A DNA stretch of 64,000 nt, from contig NZ_JACJSB010000001.1 in NCBI RefSeq assembly GCF_014697585.1, positions 62,001 through 126,000 on the forward strand, given 5' to 3'. A program made the translations under genes and the position numbers. This DNA is from Dolichospermum sp. FACHB-1091 (GTDB lineage: Bacteria > Cyanobacteriota > Cyanobacteriia > Cyanobacteriales > Nostocaceae). The stretch's first letter is position 1, and each line of letters begins with the position of its first letter. The notes below the pieces were generated by a model, which was given only the letters and a program-made list of their open reading frames with translations, was not told where the DNA came from and did not search any database. Below, piece by piece: positions 44,673 through 54,190 of the stretch.

Positions 44673-45362
44673 TTAAGCGATGACTGGTAGGGGTTTGGGT
44701 AGATCCTTCATGCTTTCTAAAACACGGTCAATTAATCCGTATTCTTTAGCTTGTTGGGGAGTTAAATAAAACATTCGCTCAGTATCCTTGGCAATTTTTT
44801 CGGGGGGCTGTCCAGTATTTTTCGAGAAAATATCCAGGATAGCTGTTTTGTTTGCTAACACTTCCTTAGCGTAAATTTGAATATCTGTTGCTTGACCCCT
44901 CGTACCACTGCGGGGTTGATTGAGGACAATAGTGGCATGAGGTAAACTAGCTCTATGGCCTTTAGTCCCCGCTGATAGAATCAACGCTGCTGTTCCCAAA
45001 GCTTGACCAATGCAAATTGTATGTACAGGGGTCTTGATATAATTGATGGTATCACAAATGGCAAAGGCTTCGGTCTCGTAACCAATGGCATCACCTGTGT
45101 ACCAAGATGTACCCGTAGAATTGATGTAAAAGAAGATGGGCTTGTCTGGGTTGTCAAATTTCAGATAGAGTAACTGAGCAATAATCAGCTTCGTTACATC
45201 AACACCCATTTGACGCTTGTATTCGTCTGCTGAAACTAAAGGCATTCCCAGATAGACAATTCGCTCTTTTAACAGTAGAGAAGGCAAATCTGGCGGCGGT
45301 GTGCGGAAGGAACTGTCACCGTAATAAGAAGCTTGAACTGCCTTGATGGGGGAATTTTCCAT
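44673..45362 (-). CDS. clpR: ClpR, inactive Clp subunit
   Basis: This is a 229-residue ClpP-like protein with the cyanobacterial ClpR marks: SSFRTPPPDLPSLLLKERI and NSTGTSWYTGDAIGYETEA (insert). The catalytic Ser is replaced in CIGQALGTAALIL and the His by Asn in VLNQPRSGTRG. In cyanobacteria ClpR joins ClpP3 in a mixed core that works with ClpC and is essential. It leads the three-gene operon on the minus strand. Confidence 0.92.
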   Translation of the reverse strand: MENSPIKAVQASYYGDSSFRTPPPDLPSLLLKERIVYLGMPLVSADEYKRQMGVDVTKLIIAQLLYLKFDNPDKPIFFYINSTGTSWYTGDAIGYETEAFAICDTINYIKTPVHTICIGQALGTAALILSAGTKGHRASLPHATIVLNQPRSGTRGQATDIQIYAKEVLANKTAILDIFSKNTGQPPEKIAKDTERMFYLTPQQAKEYGLIDRVLESMKDLPKPLPVIA

Positions 45363-45587
45363 AATTAACTGATAGTCTGAGATGATGCCGTTAATGTATT
45401 ACATCCTAGCGCGACGCTTACCCAATTTAGGGTGCGGATTTCTCCCTGATAGGGAAAAAAGCTAGATTTTAGAATATTTGGTTCTTAATTACCTTTGATT
45501 CCCAAGACAACACACTTTAAACTGTTGTGGTGCAATGTATACATATTTAACTATATAGCATCTGAATGATAAACGCTATATCTATAA

Positions 45588-46163
45588 TTAAAAAATTGGT
45601 TGTAAATCTAAAATAAATCCTAGTAATACATCTTCTCCAGATAAACTTGTAGGAGATTGTAAAATTTCTACTTCTTGATTTTGGCGATAAATTTCTACTT
45701 GTTTATTTTTAGGATTAATTAACCAACCTAACCGTAAACCATTGGCGATATATTCCCCCATTTTGGCTTGAGTATCGGCTAAATCATCGCTTTCAGAAAC
45801 TAATTCAATCAGAAAATCAGGACATAAAGGCAGAAACCTTTTTCTTTGTTCTGGTGCAAGTGTATTCCATGTTTCTATCTTGATCCAAGATACATCAGGA
45901 GAACGGGTAGCACCATTAGGTAATTTAAAACCTGTGGAAGAATCAAAAGCCTTTCCTAAACCATTTTGGCGATTCCAAAACCAAACTTGTCCGCCTAATT
46001 CGAGGTTTCTATCTCCCGTTTCTCCTCCTGTTGGTGACATGATACTTAATTCCCCTTGTGATGATAATTCTAAACGTAGATCTTTATTAGCAGCAACTAT
46101 TTCCACAAATTTATCATCTGTGAATTTTAGTGATTTTGGTATTTGTAAGGTTATGGCGGTCAT
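45588..46163 (-). CDS. Uma2-family (DUF820) putative endonuclease
   Basis: This 191-residue member of the cyanobacterial Uma2 family has SSTGFKLPNGATRSPDVSWI and the core PDFLIELVSESDDLADTQAK, LGWLINPKNKQVEIYR. The ExK pair is changed to ELVSES here, common in one Uma2 branch. It is a stand-alone gene. It differs clearly from the copy at 1842, so the two are not recent duplicates. Confidence 0.85.
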   Translation of the reverse strand: MTAITLQIPKSLKFTDDKFVEIVAANKDLRLELSSQGELSIMSPTGGETGDRNLELGGQVWFWNRQNGLGKAFDSSTGFKLPNGATRSPDVSWIKIETWNTLAPEQRKRFLPLCPDFLIELVSESDDLADTQAKMGEYIANGLRLGWLINPKNKQVEIYRQNQEVEILQSPTSLSGEDVLLGFILDLQPIF

Positions 46164-46217
46164 TATTTATACCTCTATCTATTTATCCCTCGTTCCTCGT
46201 TCCCAGTCTCCGACTGG

Positions 46218-46328
46218 GAATGCTTTCCGGGAGGTTCTACCTCCCATTTTAACAATATTTTCAAAGGCGGTTAGAAACCGCTTCTACACAAACAAAACCC
46301 ACCTTCGTGGGTTAAATTCCTCTTGGAA
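46218..46328. repeat. Inverted copy of the 115-bp repeat at 1561-1675
   Basis: This is the reverse complement of 1561-1675 with few changes. It includes the AACCCACC/GGTGGGTT-type hairpin (46296-46313). A TCCCAGTCTCCGACTGGGA palindrome lies beside it at 46201-46219. Confidence 0.85.
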
Positions 46329-46410
46329 GTCTTGGAAGTGGGCGAATATAATTCGCGGTTATACTGATGTTGTACAACAGGTGTGTAAAATCCGTTGGAA
46401 AATAGAGGAG

Positions 46411-46557
46411 TTGTAGGGTGCTTTACTACTGCATAAATCCTGCAAATAAACAGATTGTTTATATCTGACGCACCATACCAATGTGCTGTTGTCAGTTGCT
46501 TTACTACTGCATAAATCCTGCAAATAAACAGATTGTTGATATCTGACGCACCCTACC
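46411..46557. repeat. TTGTAGGGTGC-ended element with an internal 78-bp duplication
   Basis: The outer ends TTGTAGGGTGC and GCACCCTACCAA are inverted repeats. Inside, a ~63-bp block (46420-46482) is repeated at 46498-46560 with a 78-bp period and about three differences. The right end covers the stop codon of the neighbouring dynamin gene. It is a member of the GTAGGGTGCGT family. Confidence 0.8.
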
Positions 46558-48835
46558 AATTTTTAAAGCTACTTTTTAAAGCAATAGATAATTGTCGTAA
46601 TCTTTCACTAACTTCTAAATTAGATGTTTGTGATTTTAAATTATTTGGTATCTCCGCTAATAAAAGTGGATTTCCTTGTAACCATTCATTCAAAGCTACC
46701 CCCGTCCAAGTACCTTCCTTTTCTCGAAAACTATCAACTAAACCCTTGAGTTCTTGAATACAATAGGATTCAAAACTAGCAGCGTTAAAAATTGCAAACT
46801 TTAAATATTCCTCAAAAGCATTAATATCATTTTCCACTTCAAAAATTACCGCTTGTTGTGGTATTTCATTATTAATAGCTGCTGTTGCTATTCCTGTTAC
46901 TATTCCCGTTATTCCCAATACCTGTTGACGAACTTCTAAGTTAAAAAGTAAATCTGCACCATATTTGACATATCTTTTCAAAAGACTATAAGCAGGTTCT
47001 TTACCACTATAATAATTGTCAACAATTTCAATATCTACCCCCAGACCTTTAATGATTTTATTGCGAGTGTCACTATTAACAGGACCTCTAATTAATGCTT
47101 CTGCGACAGGCCGCGCAAACCGCAAAAATAAAACACTAAGACTATTTTCCAATTTAGCCAAAAAATAATCTTCTGAATTTTCAATTAACCTAGCTTTTAC
47201 TTGATCACTTCCCCATAATAAACTTGTCATATATGTAACCAAGTTTAAGGATTCATGTTGTAATTCTAAAGCCAATTGTCTAGCAATATTAGATAAAAGT
47301 CTACTTATATCATTATACAAATCCTCTCTCCAAGCAAAGTTAGCTTTCATTCTATCAAATTCAGGATTGGAATTAGCCAGAAAAATATTATCTTTCTTTT
47401 TAAATGTTTCCTCTCGGAGTTTCTGCATTTCCTGATCAACGATTTCTAGATATCCTTCTCGAAACTTCTCTATTTGAGTTAAGGAATTAGCAGTTAAATC
47501 TTCTACAGCTTTATTGACAACATAGGTATCATAATATTTTTGTAAATCAGCTTTAATGATTAACCATTTTTGATTCCACCATTCTGCAAATAAAACCCGT
47601 TGATTGTTTTCCGCAAATAGCTTGGCCTGTTCAGGATTTTCTGGATGATTTTTACTAACTAAACGATAAATTTCTTCAGATGTGCTAATAATTGTATTTA
47701 GAGAAGCTTCACACCGTTTCCTTAAAATAGCGACTCTTTCGGTATTAATATAATCAAAGATTTTCTCCTTAATTATCGGCATACCAGTAGCATCTGTTTT
47801 GAGAATTTCCACATCATCAATACCTGTTAATCTTTGTAAATGAGATTGAATAACATGAGTATCTCCTATTTCTAATTTAGTTTGTTCTCCAGCAATATTA
47901 TTTAATAGCAAATATGCACCAGCAGAACCAGAAACTATTCTATGATTTGGTAAATTTGCCCGTTTTAACCAATCTTGAGCAGCTTCTTGAATGTGGGTTT
48001 TCATTGCTTCTGCACTACCTAATGAATCAATGCGACTTAAAAATACAAATAATTTATCAGCAACGGTGACGTTTTTATCTCCCTGTTCTGTAAATTTGAT
48101 GATTTCTAATTCCTTTTCTCGCAGACTGGTAAAACGCTGTACTAATATCACAGCATCACAATCTGATAACATTTCTTGAGCTTCGTCAACGTGCTTTGCT
48201 AAACCAGAATCTAAACCAGGAACATCATAAAATACAATCCCTTCAGCTTGTGCAAGTTTGTTTGTATAAAGTCTCGCTTCTAACACAGCATGAGCATATT
48301 TTTCATCTGCGACATATTTTTTTAAAGGTTCTCGAATATCCTCTAATCTCGTAAATGGAAATGTTAGATTTCCTTCTTGTCTGACTTCTTGTAAAGTGAT
48401 TTCATTGGTGCGAATAGTATTAATATCTTCTTGAGCTTGAGCTTTTTCTAATTCTTTGAGTAAGTTAATAAATTCAGCTTCTGTCTTTGCTTGTACTTCT
48501 AGTCTTTGTTCTGATTCATGTTCAACTGAATAAATTTGTGTGGTGGTAAATGTACATCTTCCTCCTTTTGCTGGAAGTAAGTCACATTCTAACCAAGCAT
48601 TAACAAAGGTGCTTTTTCCGGCTTTTTCTAACCCGACTACTGCAATTCTAAATTCACGTTTTTTGAGTCTTTCTAGTTGACGACGTGCGGGTTGTGCTTC
48701 TTGTATTAGGATTTGTTTTAATTTAGGGGGAACTTCTGCTTGAGGTAAGTTGGCTAAATTAACCGCGTGTCTTTGGATATTTAAAGCGTCGGTTAAACGG
48801 GTTTCATAGTAGGAAGATGCTGTTTTCCAATCCAT
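46553..48835 (-). CDS. Dynamin-like GTPase (second of a pair)
   Basis: This 760-residue protein has a dynamin-type G domain near the N-terminus. G1 is GLEKAGKSTFVNAWL (~69), G3 is FYDVPGLDSG, and G4 is FLSRID. The rest is long helical stalk with a hydrophobic stretch near residues 650-670 (VLGITGIVTGIATAAI) that may insert in membrane. Bacterial dynamins fuse or repair membranes and take part in stress and phage defence. It is third in an operon with a membrane protein and a second dynamin. Its stop codon falls in a repeat element. Confidence 0.85.
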   Translation of the reverse strand: MDWKTASSYYETRLTDALNIQRHAVNLANLPQAEVPPKLKQILIQEAQPARRQLERLKKREFRIAVVGLEKAGKSTFVNAWLECDLLPAKGGRCTFTTTQIYSVEHESEQRLEVQAKTEAEFINLLKELEKAQAQEDINTIRTNEITLQEVRQEGNLTFPFTRLEDIREPLKKYVADEKYAHAVLEARLYTNKLAQAEGIVFYDVPGLDSGLAKHVDEAQEMLSDCDAVILVQRFTSLREKELEIIKFTEQGDKNVTVADKLFVFLSRIDSLGSAEAMKTHIQEAAQDWLKRANLPNHRIVSGSAGAYLLLNNIAGEQTKLEIGDTHVIQSHLQRLTGIDDVEILKTDATGMPIIKEKIFDYINTERVAILRKRCEASLNTIISTSEEIYRLVSKNHPENPEQAKLFAENNQRVLFAEWWNQKWLIIKADLQKYYDTYVVNKAVEDLTANSLTQIEKFREGYLEIVDQEMQKLREETFKKKDNIFLANSNPEFDRMKANFAWREDLYNDISRLLSNIARQLALELQHESLNLVTYMTSLLWGSDQVKARLIENSEDYFLAKLENSLSVLFLRFARPVAEALIRGPVNSDTRNKIIKGLGVDIEIVDNYYSGKEPAYSLLKRYVKYGADLLFNLEVRQQVLGITGIVTGIATAAINNEIPQQAVIFEVENDINAFEEYLKFAIFNAASFESYCIQELKGLVDSFREKEGTWTGVALNEWLQGNPLLLAEIPNNLKSQTSNLEVSERLRQLSIALKSSFKNW

Positions 48836-48847
48836 TGTAGATACTCC

Positions 48848-49636
48848 TTAGACTCGGTTAAATTTTTCTAAACCAGATAAATTTTCAAGACAAGCTAATT
48901 TTTTAACTGTACACTGAGCTTGAAGTGGTAGATTCGTCTTTAAATAGTAAGGAATCTTTTTATCAATCATATTACGACCATCATTAATGTTGATTCTAAT
49001 ATAAACCTCTCGTATGCTATCAGGTGAAATATTCTCATCAGTTATTTCTAAGTTTTGCTCATTTGAATTAGCAACTTCAACAGTAGTACATAAGAAATAA
49101 GAAGCATTATCTATCAGGTATGTTAGCTCATCAATTTTTAAAGTTGAACGGTTTATGAAATTACTTGCTATAGATGCAGAAACAACAAGACATAAACTAG
49201 CAGAGATTGGATGTAAAAAAATGGGTTGCTCTTTTATTTCTTGAACCGCAGGTTTTATTTTTGCTTGTTCCTTTTTATCAATAGTTTGCTTATACAAAAA
49301 TAATCCAACAAATGTAAAGGCTGCTGCTACAAAAATCCACTCCATATTTACTCCTTGGTTTATTACTTTAGCGATGATAGCGATAACATTGTTAATTGGT
49401 GCATTTCTTAATATTCCATCCAACAAATCATTAATGATTTCCTTATCTTCATCTTTATTAGCATAAGGTTTTATACCAAAATAATCACATATTTTTTTTG
49501 TTTTTTCTTGTTCATGTAATTGTTCTTCACCAACTATTATCTGAATAGTCTTATATAAACGACCTCTTCCATTTATTTGAGGATATATGTTATTACAAAC
49601 TTGATTATATAGGTCTTTGGGATTCTCATTTGCCAC
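48848..49636 (-). CDS. Membrane protein between two dynamin genes
   Basis: This 262-residue protein is not recognised. The N-terminal ~95 residues are soluble and helical (NPKDLYNQVCNNIYPQINGR); a membrane helix near 100-115 (WIFVAAAFTFVGLFLYKQ) and a second hydrophobic stretch near 145-165 (SASLCLVVSASIASNFI) follow. The remainder is soluble. The N-terminal domain resembles small adaptor-like death or effector-associated folds only loosely, so I make no claim. Gaps of 12 and 15 bp to the dynamin genes show it belongs to the same operon. Confidence 0.7.
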   Translation of the reverse strand: MANENPKDLYNQVCNNIYPQINGRGRLYKTIQIIVGEEQLHEQEKTKKICDYFGIKPYANKDEDKEIINDLLDGILRNAPINNVIAIIAKVINQGVNMEWIFVAAAFTFVGLFLYKQTIDKKEQAKIKPAVQEIKEQPIFLHPISASLCLVVSASIASNFINRSTLKIDELTYLIDNASYFLCTTVEVANSNEQNLEITDENISPDSIREVYIRININDGRNMIDKKIPYYLKTNLPLQAQCTVKKLACLENLSGLEKFNRV

Positions 49637-49651
49637 TAGATTTTAATACTC

Positions 49652-52051
49652 CTATTTTAAAACTGTTTCTAAGCTAGAAAAATCTTCTGCAAGTTCTTCA
49701 GCTTTTTGTTGAATAGGTTGCCAAATATTTCGTTGCTTTTCATAATCTAGGGTAATTTCTTGGTTAGCTTTATCAAGTCTAGCTTGATAACGGTCAATAA
49801 TATCATTCTGAAGTTTATCTACATTTTTTTTTAGACAATCAATTTGTTCTAGTAGCCAACTTGCAATTTTGTTTACTATTTCTGTTTCTCCCTTTTTCGA
49901 CTGAATCAGCCAACCTGTGAGTAAATCTTCCACGCTAGGTATTTCGGCATTATCGCTAGAGCGTGTTTTATATTTTGTTTCATAAACTGTTTTTTTACCC
50001 ATCCATAAAGTATACCAAGTTCTTTTCTTTTTTTTAACTTGTACTGCTTCTTGCCATGTTCCTTGATTAATAGGAAAACCTGCTTCAAAACGAAAGTTAA
50101 ATGTGAGTTGACTATCAACTTTAATAAGTTGAGATTCTGGAAATTTAATTGCTATATTAGGTGCAATATCATTTACTCCCTTTTCAATATGAGATAAATG
50201 ACAATTGAAAAGTTCTTCTATTGCTTGGTACATTCTCTTTAATTCTTGCTTAGAAATTTGTTTTAATACATCCTCCATCACAATATTCAAATGAATAGCT
50301 AGTTCATTTAATTCCTCATTTATTTGTTTAAGTCTATTCTTCTCGGAATCAGTTCTTGCTTCCATTGTTTTACCTTCTTTAGCTACGGAAGCAGTATAGC
50401 CTAAGTTTACAAGTCGGTTTAAGTTTCTTCCGAGTAAGTTGACATTTAAAACATTGGCTTTTTTTAAATTGGTACTTTCTAAATCTACTCGGCCAGTTTC
50501 TAAAGACTTGGCTACTGCTTCTAATACTTGGTTAATTCCTTGACCTAATTGCCTTCTCCAGTCATAAAGGGGATATAATTTTTCTCCTAATAGATTATAA
50601 GGTTCTACATTTTTAAGTTCTAAAATTGTTGATTCAAGATATAGCACAGGATCATCTTCTGACTGTTCTGCTATAACTTGTTTAATCTTGGTATCTATTC
50701 TTTCAAAAGGTTCTCTTAAATTTGTGTCGCTAATTTGTAAGAAACGCTCAATTGATAATCTAATCTGTGCTATATTTTCACATTCCTGATTATACCGTTC
50801 CTCCGAACTATTAAGCACAGCATTTATTGTCTGTGTTGCCCATTCCGCGATCGCATTTCCAGCAGCTATATTAAAACGTTCTATAATTTGTGGTATTACC
50901 AACTGTGGAAAATGTTTATTAATATGTTCCCTGAGATTTTCCTGAAATTCCTCACCATAGGATTTCTCCCATAATGCTTCAGCAACTCTATTTTTATCGT
51001 GTCTATTCCATTTTTGTGTATTACGTGGCAAATCTTCTAAAATATCTTCAATTAAGCCATTAAAATTGTTGTCTGCCTTTTTAGAAGCTTCAGCACTGTA
51101 AATATCATCTTGATTTTGAATTTGCAAAGCTAACAAAGCAGGCCATGTACTCAGTTTAACTACTTTTAAATTTTCAATATCTTCTGTATATTCCTTTAAT
51201 TGCTCAGTTAATTCATTTTTAATATCACGAATAGCTTTTTCAACAAACCGATTTTCTGATTCTGGCCAGCTTCTATCGGCTCGAAAAACATCAATCCTAT
51301 TCAGTGCAAAAAGCATTCTTGCAGGAGAACCTCCTAAATCTTTTACCTGCTGTACTACCTCTTGCAATAAACTTTTTACTTTCTGAGAATCTGTTTCCGC
51401 ACTATTATAAGTAACTATACATAAAGCCTCTCGACATTGTTTAATAACATTAGCATTACCTTGATCACCCACATAAGCCAAACCAGGTAAATCAAGTATT
51501 CTTACTCTTGTTCCTTTTGGTAATTGTAATTGAGATTCTTTTAACAGTCGAAAAGGATAAGTAATTGTAGATTGGGGACAGGCTAAATTAGGTTGGGTTT
51601 CTCTATTTTCGATATAACCTATCATTGCTTGATAAAGACGTTGATAAATTTTATCGTCACTAATTCCTCTCCATTCTCCACATTCCCATAACGCCCCTGG
51701 TGTTTCATGAATGATCAGAGATTTTTCTTTACTATATTCAATTGTCACTGCTCCAGCGCTCATTTCACTAACTGCAACCGGAACAATTTCCGCACCACAT
51801 AGCAAATTAACCAGAGTGCTTTTACCACTGCTGGTAGTTCCCGTTGTGGCCAGGGTGAGAGTAGGATTTTGTAGTTCGTAGACTAGCTGAGTTAATGCTG
51901 TTTCTAATTTATCGGTAAGTTCTTGTATTTCCGGTTGATAACTCTCCGGTAGGTGCTGGGATATTTCTGTATGAAAGTTATCCCAGTATTGAGCTAGTAG
52001 TTTGGCTTTAGACTCGATTTCTGCAAATACTTTATATACTGAGTTTCTCAT
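49652..52051 (-). CDS. Dynamin-like GTPase (first of a pair)
   Basis: This 799-residue dynamin-family protein has G1 GTTSSGKSTLVNLLCG near residue 70, G3 ILDLPGLAYVGD and G4 FALNRIDVF. The helical stalk runs to the end with coiled-coil segments. A Lys/Trp-rich patch (QVKKKKRTWYTLWMGKKT, ~675-695) may face membrane. It heads the three-gene operon. Pairs of unlike dynamins that work together are known in bacteria (DynA/DynB, LeoA/LeoBC). Confidence 0.87.
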   Translation of the reverse strand: MRNSVYKVFAEIESKAKLLAQYWDNFHTEISQHLPESYQPEIQELTDKLETALTQLVYELQNPTLTLATTGTTSSGKSTLVNLLCGAEIVPVAVSEMSAGAVTIEYSKEKSLIIHETPGALWECGEWRGISDDKIYQRLYQAMIGYIENRETQPNLACPQSTITYPFRLLKESQLQLPKGTRVRILDLPGLAYVGDQGNANVIKQCREALCIVTYNSAETDSQKVKSLLQEVVQQVKDLGGSPARMLFALNRIDVFRADRSWPESENRFVEKAIRDIKNELTEQLKEYTEDIENLKVVKLSTWPALLALQIQNQDDIYSAEASKKADNNFNGLIEDILEDLPRNTQKWNRHDKNRVAEALWEKSYGEEFQENLREHINKHFPQLVIPQIIERFNIAAGNAIAEWATQTINAVLNSSEERYNQECENIAQIRLSIERFLQISDTNLREPFERIDTKIKQVIAEQSEDDPVLYLESTILELKNVEPYNLLGEKLYPLYDWRRQLGQGINQVLEAVAKSLETGRVDLESTNLKKANVLNVNLLGRNLNRLVNLGYTASVAKEGKTMEARTDSEKNRLKQINEELNELAIHLNIVMEDVLKQISKQELKRMYQAIEELFNCHLSHIEKGVNDIAPNIAIKFPESQLIKVDSQLTFNFRFEAGFPINQGTWQEAVQVKKKKRTWYTLWMGKKTVYETKYKTRSSDNAEIPSVEDLLTGWLIQSKKGETEIVNKIASWLLEQIDCLKKNVDKLQNDIIDRYQARLDKANQEITLDYEKQRNIWQPIQQKAEELAEDFSSLETVLK

Positions 52052-52221
52052 ATTGCCAAATCCATACTTGGTTACTTTGGGTGTTGTCTAGTTAAAAATC
52101 CTATTACATAGTATATACATAGAATATTTAATAAAGCAAGTCCAAGCAAAAAATAGCTTAGTAACAATACCTCTATCGGAATTTGGTGACAAGTTTAGTC
52201 AGGGGTGCTAACTTATCTGGT

Positions 52222-52256
52222 TATCTCACTCCCATACTCTGTATAGGAGTGAGATA
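52222..52256. terminator. 11-bp stem hairpin between the dynamin operon and the next gene
   Basis: TATCTCACTCC (52222-52232) pairs perfectly with GGAGTGAGATA (52246-52256) across a 13-base loop. No T run follows on either strand, so it may be a processing site or pause rather than a terminator. It is downstream of the stop codon at 52322 on the minus strand. Confidence 0.4.
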
Positions 52257-52321
52257 TACGCGCATTTAATTTTCACCAGATGTTTATTGGCAAAAATTCC
52301 GCTTTTTCCCTACTACCTAAT

Positions 52322-52672
52322 TTAAAACTGATCTAAATACTGATTAAGATCCTCAATAACGCGGGTAAGTTCCGCTTCTGTTGTCAACCGAATACCTAAA
52401 TTGCGAATTGTTAACAAAACTTTAGCCGCAAAGGGAGTAGGCCAGATATTAGGATTACAAAATATCTCTACAAATACATCCCCAGTATAACGATATTCCA
52501 GGGAGGGTTGGGGGCTAACTTTACCTGTACTTGGGGTGGTTTTAGCAGCAACAGCTTTGAGGCTTTTCATTAATTCATTGATTTCTGCTTTTAATTCTTG
52601 CGCTGCTTGGGGTGAAAAACTGAAGGAAACAGAACCTTCTACTAGATTTAGTGTTAGAGGTACAGAAGACAT
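52322..52672 (-). CDS. Conserved cyanobacterial hypothetical protein
   Basis: This 116-residue soluble protein has a beta-rich start (VPLTLNLVEGSVSFSFSPQA), a helix (AAQELKAEINELMKSLKA), then YRYTGDVFVEIFCNPNIW and a C-terminal helix pair with RLTTEAELTRVIEDLNQYL. No named family or function is known to me. The clean domain organisation and lack of low complexity suggest a real gene. It is transcribed apart from its neighbours. Confidence 0.7.
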   Translation of the reverse strand: MSSVPLTLNLVEGSVSFSFSPQAAQELKAEINELMKSLKAVAAKTTPSTGKVSPQPSLEYRYTGDVFVEIFCNPNIWPTPFAAKVLLTIRNLGIRLTTEAELTRVIEDLNQYLDQF

Positions 52673-52905
52673 AAGCTACTTATTAAAAATAATTCGTAAT
52701 TATCCATATTACCTGAAGATGCTCCCAGATACCCGACTTCTCAAAGAAGTTGAGAATCTTTTTCTGTAATAAAGATATTAATTCTTAATTAGCAACTTTT
52801 GACCTATTTCCTGTATATTTATTCCTAGAAATAAATACCTATTGTTGTACAGCAAGAGAATAAATTCTCTATTCTTTTTTTTCCCAAAATCACAATTATA
52901 AATAT

Positions 52906-53808
52906 ATGACTTACGATAACCGCACTGAAGTCAGAAAAGTTTTAATTATCACTCTCCTGCTGAATGTATTCGTCATGGGTTTAAAAGTCGTTGTAGGTTA
53001 TTGGACTGGTTCTTTAAGTTTACTAGCGGATGCTTTACATAGTGTGACGGATAGTGCTAATAATGTCTTAGGATTAGTTGCTATTAAGTTTTCTTCACCA
53101 TTACCAGACCGAGAGCATCCTTATGGACATAATAAATTTGAAGCTGTGGGGGCTTTAGGTATCGCTGCATTTTTAGGTATAGCCTGTTTTGAAATTGTCC
53201 AAGGTGCAGTAGAAAGAATTATCAAAGGTGGTGAACCTGTGAAAGTATCACCTATAGAACTGTGGTTATTACTGATTGTGTTAGGAGTAAATATTTTTGT
53301 CGCCTTTTATGAGCGCAATGTCGGGAGAAGAGTCGGTAGTTCGATTTTAGTCGCTGATGCTACCCATACCATGAGTGATGTGTGGGTGACAATCTCCGTT
53401 ATTGGTGGTTTAATTGGGGTTTGGTTGGGTTATCAGTTGTTAGATGTGCTACTGGCTTTCCCGGTGGCTTTACTGGTATTTTGGAGTGGTTGGTCAGTTT
53501 TAAAAGAAAATTTACCTTGGCTAGTAGACCAAATGGCGATCGCTCCAGAAATAATTCATACAATTGCAGTTTCCGTACCTGGTGTCCTTAACTGTCATGA
53601 TATCGCCTCCCGTGGTGTAATTGGCCGTCAGGTATTTATAGAAATGCACTTAATTGTAGATGCACGCGATGTAGAGACTGCTCATATTATCACCGAAGAA
53701 GTAGAAAGACAACTAGAAGAACGTTTCAGTCCAGTGAGGATTTTAATTCATGTTGAGCCACCCGCATATCAGTCGGAGCGCATAACCTTTGAATCAGAGC
53801 AAACCTAG
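52906..53808 (+). CDS. Cation diffusion facilitator family transporter
   Basis: This 300-residue CDF exporter has TM2 motif LLADALHSVTDSANN with the HxxxD site and TM5 VADATHTMSDVWVT with the second HxxxD. A cytoplasmic domain begins near residue 205 (VLNCHDIASRGVIGRQVFIE) and ends RILIHVEPP. There is no His-rich tail, unlike the CDF at 12358, which may indicate another metal such as Mn or Fe. It is followed immediately by fused pseudogene debris. Confidence 0.9.
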   Translation: MTYDNRTEVRKVLIITLLLNVFVMGLKVVVGYWTGSLSLLADALHSVTDSANNVLGLVAIKFSSPLPDREHPYGHNKFEAVGALGIAAFLGIACFEIVQGAVERIIKGGEPVKVSPIELWLLLIVLGVNIFVAFYERNVGRRVGSSILVADATHTMSDVWVTISVIGGLIGVWLGYQLLDVLLAFPVALLVFWSGWSVLKENLPWLVDQMAIAPEIIHTIAVSVPGVLNCHDIASRGVIGRQVFIEMHLIVDARDVETAHIITEEVERQLEERFSPVRILIHVEPPAYQSERITFESEQT

Positions 53809-54180
53809 TTAAATGAAAAGGTAATTCATCGGGATATTAAACCTGCCAATATTATGCGGCGTAAAGATGGTAAGTTAGTATTAATTGATTTTGGAATTGT
53901 GAAACAAATTAATACTACAATTGCGATGAAATCAGGTTCAACTAGTCGGACTATTAGTAAAACATTAAAAGGATTTAATGGAGTATTTGAAATTCGCAAC
54001 AATTATGAAACTGATACATACCGCACTATTTATGCTATAAAAATAGATGATGCTGTGTATATTCTCCACGCTTTCAAGAAAAAATCACCTAAAGGTATCA
54101 AAACACCTCAACAAACTATTGATTTAATTCACCAGCGATTACAAACAGCAATCCAAATTTCAAAAAATAGAGAATCATGA
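53809..54180 (+). pseudogene. Serine/threonine kinase fragment fused to a HigB-like toxin C-terminus
   Basis: The frame runs on directly from the CDF stop codon. It reads NEKVIHRDIKPANIM and LVLIDFGIVK (kinase catalytic and DFG loops), then turns into TLKGFNGVFEIRNNYETDTYR and IYILHAFKKKSPKGI-type sequence. The latter is the C-terminal two-thirds of a HigB/phage Gp49-family mRNA-cleaving toxin. The join is near 53950. The ATG at 53854 lies inside the kinase part. The toxin has lost its first ~40 residues, so it is probably dead or altered. Confidence 0.8.
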
Positions 54181-54190
54181 GATAAAGATT

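Noticed and set aside
46359-46559. 66-residue frame on the minus strand with two similar halves
   Set aside because: It translates the internal duplication of a noncoding repeat element.
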